NCBI RefSeq assembly: GCF_000263855.1
Contig: NZ_AJWX01000016.1
Span: 1-64,000 of the forward strand
Length of the DNA stretch: 64,000 nt
DNA from: Pseudomonas sp. M47T1
GTDB lineage: Bacteria > Pseudomonadota > Gammaproteobacteria > Pseudomonadales > Pseudomonadaceae
Direction: 5' to 3'
Below, one piece after another: positions 52,496-61,510 of the stretch; within the stretch, counting starts at the first letter, position 1, and each line of letters begins with the position of its first letter. Below the pieces are notes generated by a model. It worked only from the letters and a program-made list of their open reading frames with translations. It searched no databases and was not told the DNA's origin. Made by a program: the position numbers and the translations under genes.

Positions 52496-53593
52496 ATGAC
52501 ATCCAACAAGATCGAGCTCGCCTACACCCGCTATTTATCCCCCGACGGCAGCCTCATCGGCCCTTTGCCCGACTGGGCCGATGACTTCAACCTGCTGACC
52601 CGCCTGTACCGGCACATGGTGCTGACCCGGCTGTTCGACCAGAAGGCCGTGGCCTTGCAGCGCACCGGACGCATTGGCACCTACGCGCCTACTCTCGGTC
52701 AGGAAGCCATAGGCGTTGCCATTGGCAGCCTCATGCACCCTGACGACGTGCTGATTCCCTATTACCGCGACACTGCCGTGCAACTGATGCGCGGCGTGCG
52801 CATGGAGGAGATCCTGTTGTACTGGGGCGGCGACGAACGCGGCAGCGACTACGCCGAACCGGCCGTGGCCCAGGATTTTCCATTGTGCGTGCCCATCGCC
52901 ACTCAGGCGCTGCATGCCTGTGGCGTGGCCACTGCTTTCAAGATTCGTGGCGAGCACCGGGTGGCCGTCACCACCTGCGGCGACGGCGCCACCAGCAAGG
53001 GCGATTTTCTCGAAGCGCTGAACGTGGCCGGTGCCTGGCAGCTGCCTGTGGTGTTCGTGATCAATAATAACCAGTGGGCTATCTCGGTGCCGCGGCGTAT
53101 CCAGTGCGGTGCGCCCACGCTGGCGCAGAAAGCCATTGGCGCGGGGTTCCACGGCGAGCAGGTGGACGGCAACGACATCCTCGCCGTGTATGACCGCATG
53201 CAGGTGGCCCTTGAGCGTGCCAGGCAGGGCAAGGGGCCGGTATTGCTCGAATGCCTAAGCTATCGCTTGGGCGATCACACCACGGCCGACGACGCCACGC
53301 GCTACCGCAGCGCCGAAGAAGTCAAGCAGGCCTGGCAGGAAGAACCCATCAAGCGCCTGCAGTCGTTCATGGCCGGGCAGGGCGTGTGGGATGAAGGCCG
53401 CGAGCAGGCCCTGGTCGCCGAATGCCAGGCCTTGGTGCAGCAGTCGGTGGATAACTTCGACGCCGCTGGCACCCAGGCACCGGAGTCGGTGATAGATCAT
53501 GTCTACGCCAAGTGGCCGGCGGTGCTGGCCGACCAGCGTGAGGATTTCCTCGAGCGAGTGGCGCGCCGTGCGGGAGGGCAGGCTCATGAATAA
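52496..53593 (+). CDS. pdhA: 2-oxoacid (pyruvate-type) dehydrogenase E1 alpha
   Basis: 365 residues. TPP motif GDGATSKGDFLEALNVAGAWQ (about 162-182; shown in part), FVINNNQWAIS, and YRLGDHTTADDATRYR at the C-terminal side. With the E1 beta chain it decarboxylates a 2-oxoacid onto the E2 lipoyl group. It could be pyruvate or branched-chain specific. Stop overlaps the beta-chain ATG by 8 bases. Confidence 0.9.
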   Translation: MTSNKIELAYTRYLSPDGSLIGPLPDWADDFNLLTRLYRHMVLTRLFDQKAVALQRTGRIGTYAPTLGQEAIGVAIGSLMHPDDVLIPYYRDTAVQLMRGVRMEEILLYWGGDERGSDYAEPAVAQDFPLCVPIATQALHACGVATAFKIRGEHRVAVTTCGDGATSKGDFLEALNVAGAWQLPVVFVINNNQWAISVPRRIQCGAPTLAQKAIGAGFHGEQVDGNDILAVYDRMQVALERARQGKGPVLLECLSYRLGDHTTADDATRYRSAEEVKQAWQEEPIKRLQSFMAGQGVWDEGREQALVAECQALVQQSVDNFDAAGTQAPESVIDHVYAKWPAVLADQREDFLERVARRAGGQAHE

Positions 53594-54572
53594 TGAAAAA
53601 GTCAGCCTGCTGGAAGCGGTGAACCTGGCCATGCACCGGGCCATGTCCGAAGACGAGAACGTGGTGGTACTGGGCGAGGACGTGGGCGTCAACGGCGGAG
53701 TGTTTCGCGCCACCCAAGGGCTGCGCGACAGTTTCGGGTTCAAGCGCGTGATCGACTCGCCCCTGGCCGAGACCATGCTCGGCGGCCTGGTGATTGGCAT
53801 GGCGGCCCAGGGTCTCAAGCCCATTGTCGAAATTCAGTTCATGGGGTTCATCTACGCCACTATGGAACACCTGGTGTCCCACGCCAGCCGCCTGCGCAAC
53901 CGCACCCGCGGGCGCCTGAGTTGCCCCATGGTGCTGCGCACGCCCATGGGCGCCGGCATTCGTGCCCCGGAGCACCACAGTGAAAGTACCGAGGCGCTGT
54001 TCGCTCATATACCCGGGCTGCGGGTGGTAATTGCTTCGTCGCCGGCGCGGGCCTATGGCCTGTTGCTGTCGGCCATCGACGACCCCGACCCGGTGCTGTT
54101 CCTGGAACCCACGCGCCTGTACCGCATGAATCCGCAGCCATTGATCGACGACGGCAAGCGCCTGCCGCTGGACAGTTGTTTCACCTTGCGTGAAGGCAGC
54201 GACCTGACGCTGATCAGTTGGGGCGCCAGCGTGCATGAAACCCTGCAGGCTGCCGATGCTCTGGCCGAGCGCGGAGTATCGGCGGAGGTGATTGATGTGG
54301 CCTGTGTCAAACCACTGGATCTGGACACCCTGGAAGCATCGGTGCGCAAGACCGGCCGTTGCGTGATTGTTCATGAAGCGCCGCGTTCCTGCGGGGTGGG
54401 CGCAGAGATCGCTGCCAGCCTATACGAACGAGCGCTGCTGGACCTGCAAGCGCCAATCCAGCGCGTCACCGCTCCTGACATTCCACCGCCGCTGTACCGG
54501 CTGGAGCAGCTTTATATTCCGGCCGTGGTGGACATTCTCCACGCCTGCGACACCGTGCTCGATTTCGCCTGA
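53586..54572 (+). CDS. pdhB: 2-oxoacid dehydrogenase E1 beta
   Basis: 328 residues from the ATG at 53586, inside the E1 alpha stop region. Transketolase-type pyrimidine-binding domain (VVLGEDVGVNGGVFRATQGL; catalytic-type HHSESTEALFAHIPGLRV) and C-terminal domain (PLDLDTLEASVRKTGRCVIVHEA). Forms the E1 heterotetramer with the alpha chain. Followed 10 bases later by the E2 gene. Confidence 0.93.
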   Translation: MNNEKVSLLEAVNLAMHRAMSEDENVVVLGEDVGVNGGVFRATQGLRDSFGFKRVIDSPLAETMLGGLVIGMAAQGLKPIVEIQFMGFIYATMEHLVSHASRLRNRTRGRLSCPMVLRTPMGAGIRAPEHHSESTEALFAHIPGLRVVIASSPARAYGLLLSAIDDPDPVLFLEPTRLYRMNPQPLIDDGKRLPLDSCFTLREGSDLTLISWGASVHETLQAADALAERGVSAEVIDVACVKPLDLDTLEASVRKTGRCVIVHEAPRSCGVGAEIAASLYERALLDLQAPIQRVTAPDIPPPLYRLEQLYIPAVVDILHACDTVLDFA

Positions 54573-54582
54573 GGAGGCTGCG

Positions 54583-55686
54583 ATGAAATATTTCAAACTG
54601 CCCGACCTGGGCGAAGGCCTGCAAGAAGCTGAAATCGTGCAGTGGCACGTCAAAGCGGGTGATACGGTCAAGGCTGACCAACTGCTGGTGTCGGTGGAAA
54701 CCGCCAAGGCGCTGGTGGATATCCCGGCGCCCTATGACGGCGTGGTGGCCAAGACGTTCGGTGGCGAGGGCGATATTCTTCACGTTGGCGAACCGCTGCT
54801 GGGCTATGAAGGCGAAGCCGACGCCGGTACTGTGGTGGGCCGGCTGGAGGGCGGTGGCAACGCCAGCGAAGATCGCTTCTTTGTAGGCGCCGCGCCGTCC
54901 ACCCGTGAACACCTGGCTACCCGGGCAACGCCTGCGGTTCGGCAATTGGCCCGGCAGATGAACGTGGACCTCAGCGCATTGAGCGGGTCGGGCAGCGACG
55001 GCCTGATCACCCGCGCCGATGTAGAGGCAGCGGCCCAGACCGCCCAGGACCGCTTTGGTGGTGAGAAGCTGCGCGGTGTGCGCCGCAGCATGGCGTTGAA
55101 CATGGCCCGGTCCCACGCCGAAGTCGTTCCGGTGACCATCTTCGGCGACGCCGACCTGCACCGCTGGGGCCAGGCCCGCGACCCGCTGATTCGCCTGGGC
55201 AAGGCCATGGCGGCGGCGTGCAAGGTGGAGCCTGTACTCAACAGCTGGTTTGACGGCCGCAACCTGTCGATTCGCACCCACGATAATCTGGACCTGGGCA
55301 TTGCCGTCGACACCCCTGATGGATTATTCGTGCCGGTGCTGCGCGATGTAGGCAACCGCAGCGCCGAAGACCTCAAGGACGGCATGAGTCGCCTGCGTGA
55401 GGACGTCAAGGCGCGTTCCATCCCGCCACGGGAGATGATGGGCGCCACCATTACCTTGTCCAATTTCGGCACGCTGTTCGGCCGCTATGCGAGCCCGGTG
55501 GTAGTACCGCCACAGGTGGCGATCATTGGTGCGGGGGGCATTCGCGAAGAGCCGGTGGCGGTGGACGGGCAGGTGCTGGTGCACCCGATACTGCCGCTGT
55601 CGCTGACGTTCGATCACCGGGCGGTGACGGGAGGGGAGGCCGCGCGGTTCATGCGGGCGTTGGTGGAGGCGTTGGAGAAGGGTTGA
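54583..55686 (+). CDS. Dihydrolipoamide acyltransferase (E2)
   Basis: 367 residues. Lipoyl domain with the lipoylated Lys42 in VETAKALVD, a short subunit-binding domain (about 113-150), and the catalytic domain. The C-terminal catalytic motif, normally D-H-R-x-x-D/N-G, reads FDHRAVTGGEAARF: His345 is kept but Asp is Thr349. No E3 (lpd) is in the operon, so the shared dihydrolipoamide dehydrogenase must come from elsewhere. No terminator with a T-run follows; a perfect hairpin at 55700-55723 does. Confidence 0.9.
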   Translation: MKYFKLPDLGEGLQEAEIVQWHVKAGDTVKADQLLVSVETAKALVDIPAPYDGVVAKTFGGEGDILHVGEPLLGYEGEADAGTVVGRLEGGGNASEDRFFVGAAPSTREHLATRATPAVRQLARQMNVDLSALSGSGSDGLITRADVEAAAQTAQDRFGGEKLRGVRRSMALNMARSHAEVVPVTIFGDADLHRWGQARDPLIRLGKAMAAACKVEPVLNSWFDGRNLSIRTHDNLDLGIAVDTPDGLFVPVLRDVGNRSAEDLKDGMSRLREDVKARSIPPREMMGATITLSNFGTLFGRYASPVVVPPQVAIIGAGGIREEPVAVDGQVLVHPILPLSLTFDHRAVTGGEAARFMRALVEALEKG

Positions 55687-55699
55687 TCGGGCTGTAACG

Positions 55700-55723
55700 C
55701 TGTAACCGCGGCAGCGGTTACAG
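55700..55723. terminator. Hairpin after E2 gene
   Basis: CTGTAACCGC-GGCA-GCGGTTACAG, perfect 10-bp arms with a tetraloop. There is no T-run, so it may be an mRNA-stabilising hairpin or a REP remnant rather than an intrinsic terminator. Confidence 0.45.
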
Positions 55724-55741
55724 GCGCAGCTAAGGGCTGGT

Positions 55742-56005
55742 TTACTCGGCGCCTTCGCCGGTGATCAGCTCGTTCAGCGCATCCGGCTGGCTCTTGAACG
55801 CCTTGGCGAACACGTCGCGGTTCTTGGCCATGTAGATGCCCGCGTCTTCAACCTGTTGCTCGGTCAGGGACGGGACGGCCTTTTTCAGGACTTCTGCGAG
55901 CAGTTCAGCGAGCTCGAGCATTTTGTCATGACGGTCAGCTTCGGCTTTATCCATGAACAGACGCTCCAGATCTCGGCTGCTGCGGTATACCACTTCGACG
56001 GCCAT
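55742..56005 (-). CDS. yebG: YebG-family SOS protein
   Basis: 87 residues (MAVEVVYRSSRDLERLF), clearly YebG family, small and DNA-damage inducible. A LexA-like box (56049-56064) lies upstream. Role in the SOS response is unknown beyond induction. Confidence 0.88.
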   Translation of the reverse strand: MAVEVVYRSSRDLERLFMDKAEADRHDKMLELAELLAEVLKKAVPSLTEQQVEDAGIYMAKNRDVFAKAFKSQPDALNELITGEGAE

Positions 56006-56048
56006 TCACCACCTCACATGCCTTTACGAAAGTTGTCGATTTCGACTA

Positions 56049-56064
56049 CTGGTTGTTTATACAG
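56049..56064 (-). promoter_or_regulatory. LexA box upstream of yebG
   Basis: CTGGTTGTTTATACAG: CTG-N10-CAG with a perfect TATACAG half-site. Lies 44 bases before the yebG start codon, fitting LexA repression. Confidence 0.8.
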
Positions 56065-56210
56065 TAAAGCATAAGGGATTTTGTTGCTGCTGGATAGTGG
56101 CAATTTACTCAGGTGTTGTAGCAGGGTGAGACAAATTGCCGTCACCGCAAGGTCAGGCTGCTGATGCACAATGAAAGCATCCGATACCCACGAGTCAAGG
56201 AACCTGTACC

Positions 56211-56699
56211 GTGAAAATCAATTGGGCTGATGCCATGCGCAAGAATGTCCACCACCTGGCCGGGTCATTGGGCAACTTGCTGGTCGAAACCTTCCACTAC
56301 CTGGCGCTGTTCGCCATTGGTGCAATCACCGCCTGGGCCGCCGTGGTGGCGTTCCTGGGCATGGTGGAGAAGGGCAACATCCTGGTCGATGACATTCTGT
56401 TGCTGTTCATCTACCTGGAACTGGGGGCCATGGTGGGCATTTATTTCAAGACCAACCATATGCCGGTGCGTTTTCTGATCTACGTGGCCATTACCGCGCT
56501 GACCCGCCTGCTGATCTCCGACGTGTCGCACCATGGCCCGGCCGACCTGGGCGTGGTGTACCTGTCGGGCGCAATCCTGCTGCTGGCGTTCGCCATCCTG
56601 GTGGTGCGCTACGCCTCGTCACAGTACCCCTCGGCCAAGGTGCTGGACCCGGATGCCACGGTGAAGGGCGCGTTGACCGAAGAGAAGGGTGAGACTTAA
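56211..56699 (+). CDS. psiE: PsiE-family membrane protein
   Basis: 162 residues, start GTG at 56211 with AAGGA upstream. Four membrane helices, matching PsiE (YLALFAIGAITAWAAVVAFLG; DDILLLFIYLELGAMVGIYF). In E. coli PsiE is phosphate-starvation inducible; function unknown. Divergent from yebG. Codes for an acidic tail VKGALTEEKGET. Confidence 0.88.
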   Translation: MKINWADAMRKNVHHLAGSLGNLLVETFHYLALFAIGAITAWAAVVAFLGMVEKGNILVDDILLLFIYLELGAMVGIYFKTNHMPVRFLIYVAITALTRLLISDVSHHGPADLGVVYLSGAILLLAFAILVVRYASSQYPSAKVLDPDATVKGALTEEKGET

Positions 56700-56950
56700 G
56701 GCGCTGGACCTTGAGAACCCGGGCCATCTGATCTGCGATGAAAAATGCATCCATCAGCGCATCGGACAGTTCGGGGTCGTCGGCTTCGAACGCCTTGGCG
56801 GCAATGGCGCCAAGGTCAGGTCGTGCGAGCGTGCCTTGTCCGTTTCACGCCCTTCAAGGATAGCCTTGATGAACGAGGACCGACGTGTATACCTGGAAAC
56901 CGGGGGTTTTGCGGTAGCGGTCCAGGCTGAGGGCAATCGTCCGCCGGCAA
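56697..56950 (-). pseudogene. Gene remnant with two compensating frame changes
   Basis: Minus-strand reading: frame A gives TIALSLDRYRKTPGFQVYTS, then frame B gives SFIKAILEGRETDKARSHDLTL, then frame A again gives AAIAAKAFEADDPELSDALMDA and FFIADQMARVLKVQR. All look coding, but single-frame reading hits stops; the two junctions are near 56890 and 56808. The C-terminal end runs into psiE without a stop. I do not recognise the protein. Either degraded or affected by two sequencing indels. Confidence 0.55.
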
Positions 56951-56959
56951 AAACCGGGA

Positions 56960-57289
56960 TCAGTTCACCCAGCCACCCTGGCGCCAATGCCAGCCGTCAC
57001 GCGTCTGCACCCAGTGGGGATGAACATAGCGGTAGCCGGGGCGCAGGGGTTCCCAGTGGCCGCGCACCGGCACATAGCGCCCGCCTTCCCAGGCCCAGTA
57101 GCCGCGGGCCCATACATAGCCAGGGCGGGGGCCGGGCTCTTCCTCGATGACTTGCACGGGCGGCGCCTGCGGTGCCACCACTTCCACGTACTCACGTTGC
57201 ACCGGGCGGTGGTCGTGGACTACGCGTTCTTCAACGCAGCCGGCGGTGGCGACCACCACGGCAAGCAGGGCAATACTGCGTAAAAACAT
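56960..57289 (-). CDS. YXWGXW-repeat lipoprotein
   Basis: 109 residues from the ATG at 57289. Signal peptide with lipobox TAGC (ATAGC at about residues 14-18). The C-terminal half is rich in Tyr, Trp and Gly, with repeats of the form YVWARGYW, RYVPVRGHWEP and GYRYVHPHWVQ, as in YXWGXW proteins. Probably envelope-exposed; function unknown. Confidence 0.8.
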   Translation of the reverse strand: MFLRSIALLAVVVATAGCVEERVVHDHRPVQREYVEVVAPQAPPVQVIEEEPGPRPGYVWARGYWAWEGGRYVPVRGHWEPLRPGYRYVHPHWVQTRDGWHWRQGGWVN

Positions 57290-57481
57290 ATTCGAGGCCT
57301 CTTGTAATATTCTGTAACCAATCAGAAAACTACAGGACACTTTTCACCTCGCCCAGCGGCTTTACCCAAGCCAGGACGATGGTACAGGCCAGGTTCAGCT
57401 AGCGTGGCAAATGGCGTGCACGCAGCAAACCCGCACCCTGCAAAAGGATGTGGGCTTGGTGACAGGTGGGTGGGGAAAGAT

Positions 57482-57811
57482 TCAGATGCCCAGTTGCAAG
57501 CCCGGGCGGTTGTGCAGCCAGCCCTTGGCGGGCGGTGTTGGCAGGTTCAGCGCGTCGCCATCGGTCATGGCGGCCAGGATTTCCATGGCACTGTGGCCCT
57601 GTTCAATGGCAATGCCAAACTTGATGCTGTCGATCAGGCGCTTCACCCGCTGTGGATCGTTGCGCTGGGCTGCGCTGATCATGCGTTTTGCCACTACCCC
57701 TGTTTCATTGGACAAGGTCAGCATGATGCTGCCGTCGAGACGTTCGATGCTGAGGTTCACCCGATATTCGGGTTGGAATGCATCACTGATCGCTTGAAAG
57801 GGGTTATCCAT
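57482..57811 (-). CDS. Small DUF3509-like protein
   Basis: 109 residues starting MDNPFQAISDAFQPEYRVNL, cytoplasmic. The N-terminal part fits the DUF3509 group found in pseudomonads, but I am unsure. The Pro-rich C-terminus (LPTPPAKGWLHNRPG) is unusual. AGGTGA precedes the ATG. Confidence 0.6.
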   Translation of the reverse strand: MDNPFQAISDAFQPEYRVNLSIERLDGSIMLTLSNETGVVAKRMISAAQRNDPQRVKRLIDSIKFGIAIEQGHSAMEILAAMTDGDALNLPTPPAKGWLHNRPGLQLGI

Positions 57812-57864
57812 GGTGCGTCACCTGAAGATGTAAGACGTGCATCAATTGACTGGGTGTTTTCACG

Positions 57865-58065
57865 TTAGTTCGACACCCCAGACCACTGGGCGAAGTCTTC
57901 TTTCGGTTCATCGTCACTGCCGTGGTAGTGAAACCAAAGCAAGGGCCATGCCGGGCCGTTGAGCCGATCCCTGTAGCCACCGCCTTGGCCCCCCGGGGCA
58001 CTGAATATCTCCAGCCGGGCATAGGGCCAGCGCAGCCTGGCGGCAGCGGCTGCGGGGCCGAGCGG
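57865..58065 (-). pseudogene. Possible 3' gene fragment without start
   Basis: A minus-strand frame open from about 58110 to the TAA at 57865 encodes a protein-like end: WPYARLEIFSAPGGQGGGYR followed by a Trp/His-rich segment and a TAA stop. No ATG is present, and REP-like sequence (58024-58060) forms its beginning. Could be a truncated gene or a non-ATG ORF. Confidence 0.35.
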
Positions 58066-58081
58066 AATTCGGGCAATAAAA

Positions 58082-58107
58082 AAAGGCGAGCCATTGGGCT
58101 CGCCTTT
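58082..58107 (-). terminator. Terminator of HPF-like gene
   Basis: Stem GGCGAGCC (58085-58092) / GGCTCGCC (58097-58104), loop ATTG, flanked by A and T runs. Orientation fits the minus-strand gene; works in both directions. Confidence 0.85.
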
Positions 58108-58125
58108 ATTGTGCAGCCAATTATG

Positions 58126-58530
58126 TCAGCTGTTGAGGACCTGTTCGTTTTCCAGGAATTCTTCCTGTAACAGGGCATCGGCTTCGCTCGCTGCACCATT
58201 CTGGCTGTTGACCGCGCGTTTGCTGCGCAGCTTGCCGAACAGGTGTTCCAGAGCGTGATGAAGCTTGGTAGCGGCGCCATCCACTGCCTGCTCCAGCGTG
58301 GCGGCCTTGTGGGTCACGGAAATCGGTTGGTGGCCTTTTGGCCGCGCTTCCATCTGGCAGCGCTTGTCGTGCAGGCCGGGCTTGTCGCCGTTCTCATCGG
58401 CCAGGTGAACCTCGATGCGGGTGAGGTCCTCTTCGTAGCGGTCGAGCGTGCTTTCGACGGTACTGCGTACCCACTCCTCCAGTCGGATGCTGCTTTGAAT
58501 ATGGTTATCGCTATTGACTTGGATTTGCAT
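58126..58530 (-). CDS. HPF/RaiA-family ribosome-associated protein
   Basis: 134 residues. Residues ~1-95 match the S30EA fold (RIEVHLADENGDKPGLHDKRC with MEARPKGHQPISVTHKA) of hibernation factors that bind the 30S decoding centre. It has a non-standard acidic tail (ASEADALLQEEFLENEQVLNS). Probably helps inactivate ribosomes in stationary phase, but this member is divergent and may bind other RNA. Confidence 0.75.
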   Translation of the reverse strand: MQIQVNSDNHIQSSIRLEEWVRSTVESTLDRYEEDLTRIEVHLADENGDKPGLHDKRCQMEARPKGHQPISVTHKAATLEQAVDGAATKLHHALEHLFGKLRSKRAVNSQNGAASEADALLQEEFLENEQVLNS

Positions 58531-58682
58531 AGTTCATCCCTTATTCAGCTAGCTCGCAAGAGATGCGCCGAGGGTGGAAATCAGCGCCTCTTGTTTTACA
58601 AGGTCGGGCACTTGGGCAAACAATTCAACCCCCCAACGAAGATAAATATTTTGCAATCACTTCCCCGACCCCATTCGTAGGC

Positions 58683-58776
58683 GCTGCCGCCAGGCTGCGA
58701 AGGCGCGCGGCGCGTTGCCGCGATCGACATGACAGCGCTGAAGGTCCGGCGGACCTTTTCGCAGCCTGGCGGCAGC
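58683..58776. repeat. REPIN, perfect 19-bp arms
   Basis: GCTGCCGCCAGGCTGCGAA (58683-58701) and its exact reverse complement (58758-58776), with 56 nt between. Just after the TonB receptor stop. Confidence 0.85.
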
Positions 58777-58792
58777 TCCGGGGTTTGACTCC

Positions 58793-61129
58793 TCAGAATG
58801 CGATGGAGGTCTGCAGGTACACCGTGCGTGGCTCACCCACGTACTTGCCCTTGTTGTTGTCATCAAAGGAACGGGTGAAGTATTCGTGGTTGAAGATATT
58901 CTTCACCCCTACGGCCACGTTCAGGTTCGACAGCTGTGGCCCGAAGTCATACGCCGCGCGGGAACTGAACAGCATGTAGCCGGGGATCTTTCCGGTGCTG
59001 CCGTCGGCGCTTTCGGCGCGGGTGTTTTCGTTGTCGGCGAACTGGCTGCTCTGGTAGGTGCTGTCCAGGTTCAGCTTCCATGGCCCTTCGGTGTAGCCCA
59101 CACCCAGGGTGCCCTTGTGTTTCGACGAGAAGGGCACCTGGTTGCCCTGGTTCGGACCGTCCTCGCGGATGGTGGCGTCCACGTAGGCATACGTGGCGTA
59201 CACGTCGAACCCGGCCAGGGCGGGGGCCAGGCCATCGAGGGCGTAATGAACGCTGGTTTCGATGCCCTGGTGGCGGGTCTTGCCGCGGGCGATCACGGTG
59301 TCGTTGGTTTGGTTGCTGTCGTACTGGTTGTTGAAGTTGATCAGGAACGCACCGATCTCGGCGCGCAGGTTGCCGTTGTCATAGCGGGTGCCCAGTTCCC
59401 AGGTACGGGCCTTTTCCGGTTTCACTTCGCCGCCCGCCACGCGGTTGGGCATCTGGCTGTACTGCACGGCACCGAACGAGCCCTCGGTGTTGGCGTACAG
59501 GTTCCAGTTTTCCGTGACGTGGTACAGCACGTTCAGTGCCGGCAACGCGGTGTTGTAATCACCCTTGTAGTTGACGTGGGTGAGGTTGTTGTTCTGCTGC
59601 GAATCGATCATTTCGTAGCGGATACCCGGGGTGAAGGTCCACTTGCCGATGTCGATGCGGTCATCCAGCGAAAAGGCGTGCGCCTCGGTGCCGCCCCGGG
59701 TGTCGCGGTCCAGCGTGCTGTCAGTGGTGGGCAGGCGATCGGCGCTGGTCGGCTCGCGGTAGCGCAATTCGTGGCTGGCTTCGTTGATGTAGCGGTAACC
59801 CAGGCCCACCTCGTGCTGGGTGTCACCTAACGCAAAACCTTGCGCGAAGTGGGTTTCCAGGCCACGCACCCAGTACTCGCGAGGCGACAGCGAGAGGAAG
59901 CTGCCCTGATCCAGATAACCGCTGCGCAGGGTTTTGGTGAAGAACGTATTGGCGGTGAATTCGCGGGCGTCCTGCTGGTAGCGATAGCCCAGGTTGACCA
60001 TGGTGCGGCGGCCCCAGAATTTGTCATTGGGCCGCGTCGACTGGTAAGGGTTGGCGTCATAGGCGGCGCGGCTCAGGCCGCCGGGCATGTCCGCTTCGCC
60101 TTCGTAGTATTGCGCCTCGGCATTCAGGCTGTTGGCGTCGTCGATCTGGTATTTGCCCTTCAGAATCAGGTCGTCGATCTGCGTGTCACTGTGTTCGCGC
60201 CAGTCCCCGCCGCGGGTACCGGAGTACAGCAACGCGCCGCCCAGGCCGTTGTCGTGGGTGCCACCGGCCAGCAGGTTGGCGCTGGTCTTGAAGCCATCGT
60301 GGCTGGAGGGCGGGCTGGTTTCGGTCTGCAAGCCCCCCCTAACCGTGGCCTGTTCGGGAATGGCGCGGGTGACGAAGTTGACGATGCCGCCGACGTTCTG
60401 CGGACCGTAACGCACCGCGCCGCCGCCGCGGACCACGTCCACCGCGTCCATGTTGCCCATGCTGATGGGGGCAAAGGACAGTTGTGGCTGGCCGTAAGGC
60501 GCGAAGGGTACGGGGATACCGTCCATCAACACCGTGGAGCGCGTGGCCAGCCGCGGGTTCAGGCCGCGAATGCCGAAGTTGAGTGCCATGTCGTGGCTGC
60601 CCGTGCCGTTGTTGTCGGGCGCGTTCACGCCGGGGATACGGTTGAGCACCTCGCGGGCACTGGTGGCGCCCACGCGCTCGAACTCATCGCGGCGTATCAC
60701 GTCACGGGCACCGGGGTGCTCGAAGACGTTGGTGGCATCGGCATTGCCCAGCCAGTCACCGACGACCGCTGACGCGCCCAGTTCCACCGTGCCTGTGGCG
60801 CTTGCTTGTTGCAGGGTGTAGGCGTTTTCGCCCTCGGCGCGGGCGCTCAGGCCGGTGCCTTCCAGCAACGCGGCCAGGCCTTGTTCCACGCTGTAAGTGC
60901 CCTCCAGCCCACGGCTGCTCAGACCTTGGGTGACCTGAGAGCCAAACGAAATGAGGATACCGGCCTCGCGCCCAAACTGGTTCAGTGCGGTGTCCAATGA
61001 CTCGGGCGCAATGTGATAGGTGCGCGCGCTCTCGGCGGCCATGACCTCGGGCAGGGTGCCCAGGGTCAGGCTGGCGCCCAGTAACAGGTGGCGCAAGGTG
61101 CGGGCCATTGGCGTGAGGTGCGAAGACAT
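58793..61129 (-). CDS. TonB-dependent ferric-siderophore/citrate receptor (FecA type)
   Basis: 778 residues from the ATG at 61129 (AGGA upstream). Signal peptide (to about residue 32), then an N-terminal STN signalling domain (ARTYHIAPESLDTALNQFG), TonB box/plug (VFEHPGARDVIRRDEFERVG), and a beta-barrel ending in Phe (LQTSIAF). The STN domain plus the neighbouring fecR and fecI genes indicate surface signalling. FecA-like, ferric citrate likely but ligand not proven. Confidence 0.9.
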   Translation of the reverse strand: MSSHLTPMARTLRHLLLGASLTLGTLPEVMAAESARTYHIAPESLDTALNQFGREAGILISFGSQVTQGLSSRGLEGTYSVEQGLAALLEGTGLSARAEGENAYTLQQASATGTVELGASAVVGDWLGNADATNVFEHPGARDVIRRDEFERVGATSAREVLNRIPGVNAPDNNGTGSHDMALNFGIRGLNPRLATRSTVLMDGIPVPFAPYGQPQLSFAPISMGNMDAVDVVRGGGAVRYGPQNVGGIVNFVTRAIPEQATVRGGLQTETSPPSSHDGFKTSANLLAGGTHDNGLGGALLYSGTRGGDWREHSDTQIDDLILKGKYQIDDANSLNAEAQYYEGEADMPGGLSRAAYDANPYQSTRPNDKFWGRRTMVNLGYRYQQDAREFTANTFFTKTLRSGYLDQGSFLSLSPREYWVRGLETHFAQGFALGDTQHEVGLGYRYINEASHELRYREPTSADRLPTTDSTLDRDTRGGTEAHAFSLDDRIDIGKWTFTPGIRYEMIDSQQNNNLTHVNYKGDYNTALPALNVLYHVTENWNLYANTEGSFGAVQYSQMPNRVAGGEVKPEKARTWELGTRYDNGNLRAEIGAFLINFNNQYDSNQTNDTVIARGKTRHQGIETSVHYALDGLAPALAGFDVYATYAYVDATIREDGPNQGNQVPFSSKHKGTLGVGYTEGPWKLNLDSTYQSSQFADNENTRAESADGSTGKIPGYMLFSSRAAYDFGPQLSNLNVAVGVKNIFNHEYFTRSFDDNNKGKYVGEPRTVYLQTSIAF

Positions 61130-61510
61130 GCAGGAATCCTTCGGAATGTCGGCAAAGGGGGAGTTACCCTGTCTGTCACGCGAGATCGAAAGACAGCTCA
61201 TCTTTTTGCAGGTTATTTTTACGGCCCTCACGAATGGCCAGACGGCCCCGGCGTAGGCCGGAACCTTCGGTGACAGCAACTGCAGCAATGGATATGTCCA
61301 CTTTCCTGGGAACGTGCTTCGGGGACCGAGGGCATATCCAGTATTACGGGTGAAACCGCCGACGGTTTCGGCCGTACGCCGACTGACTTTTTGGGACCGC
61401 AACAGCCATGGCGCTTGACGGGGCCGACGGCAGGATCAAGGTTTAAAGCGGACCGTTCTCGGAGCATCGCCGGGTATCCCCGTACATCGCGAAACACTTT
61501 TTCACCCCCC

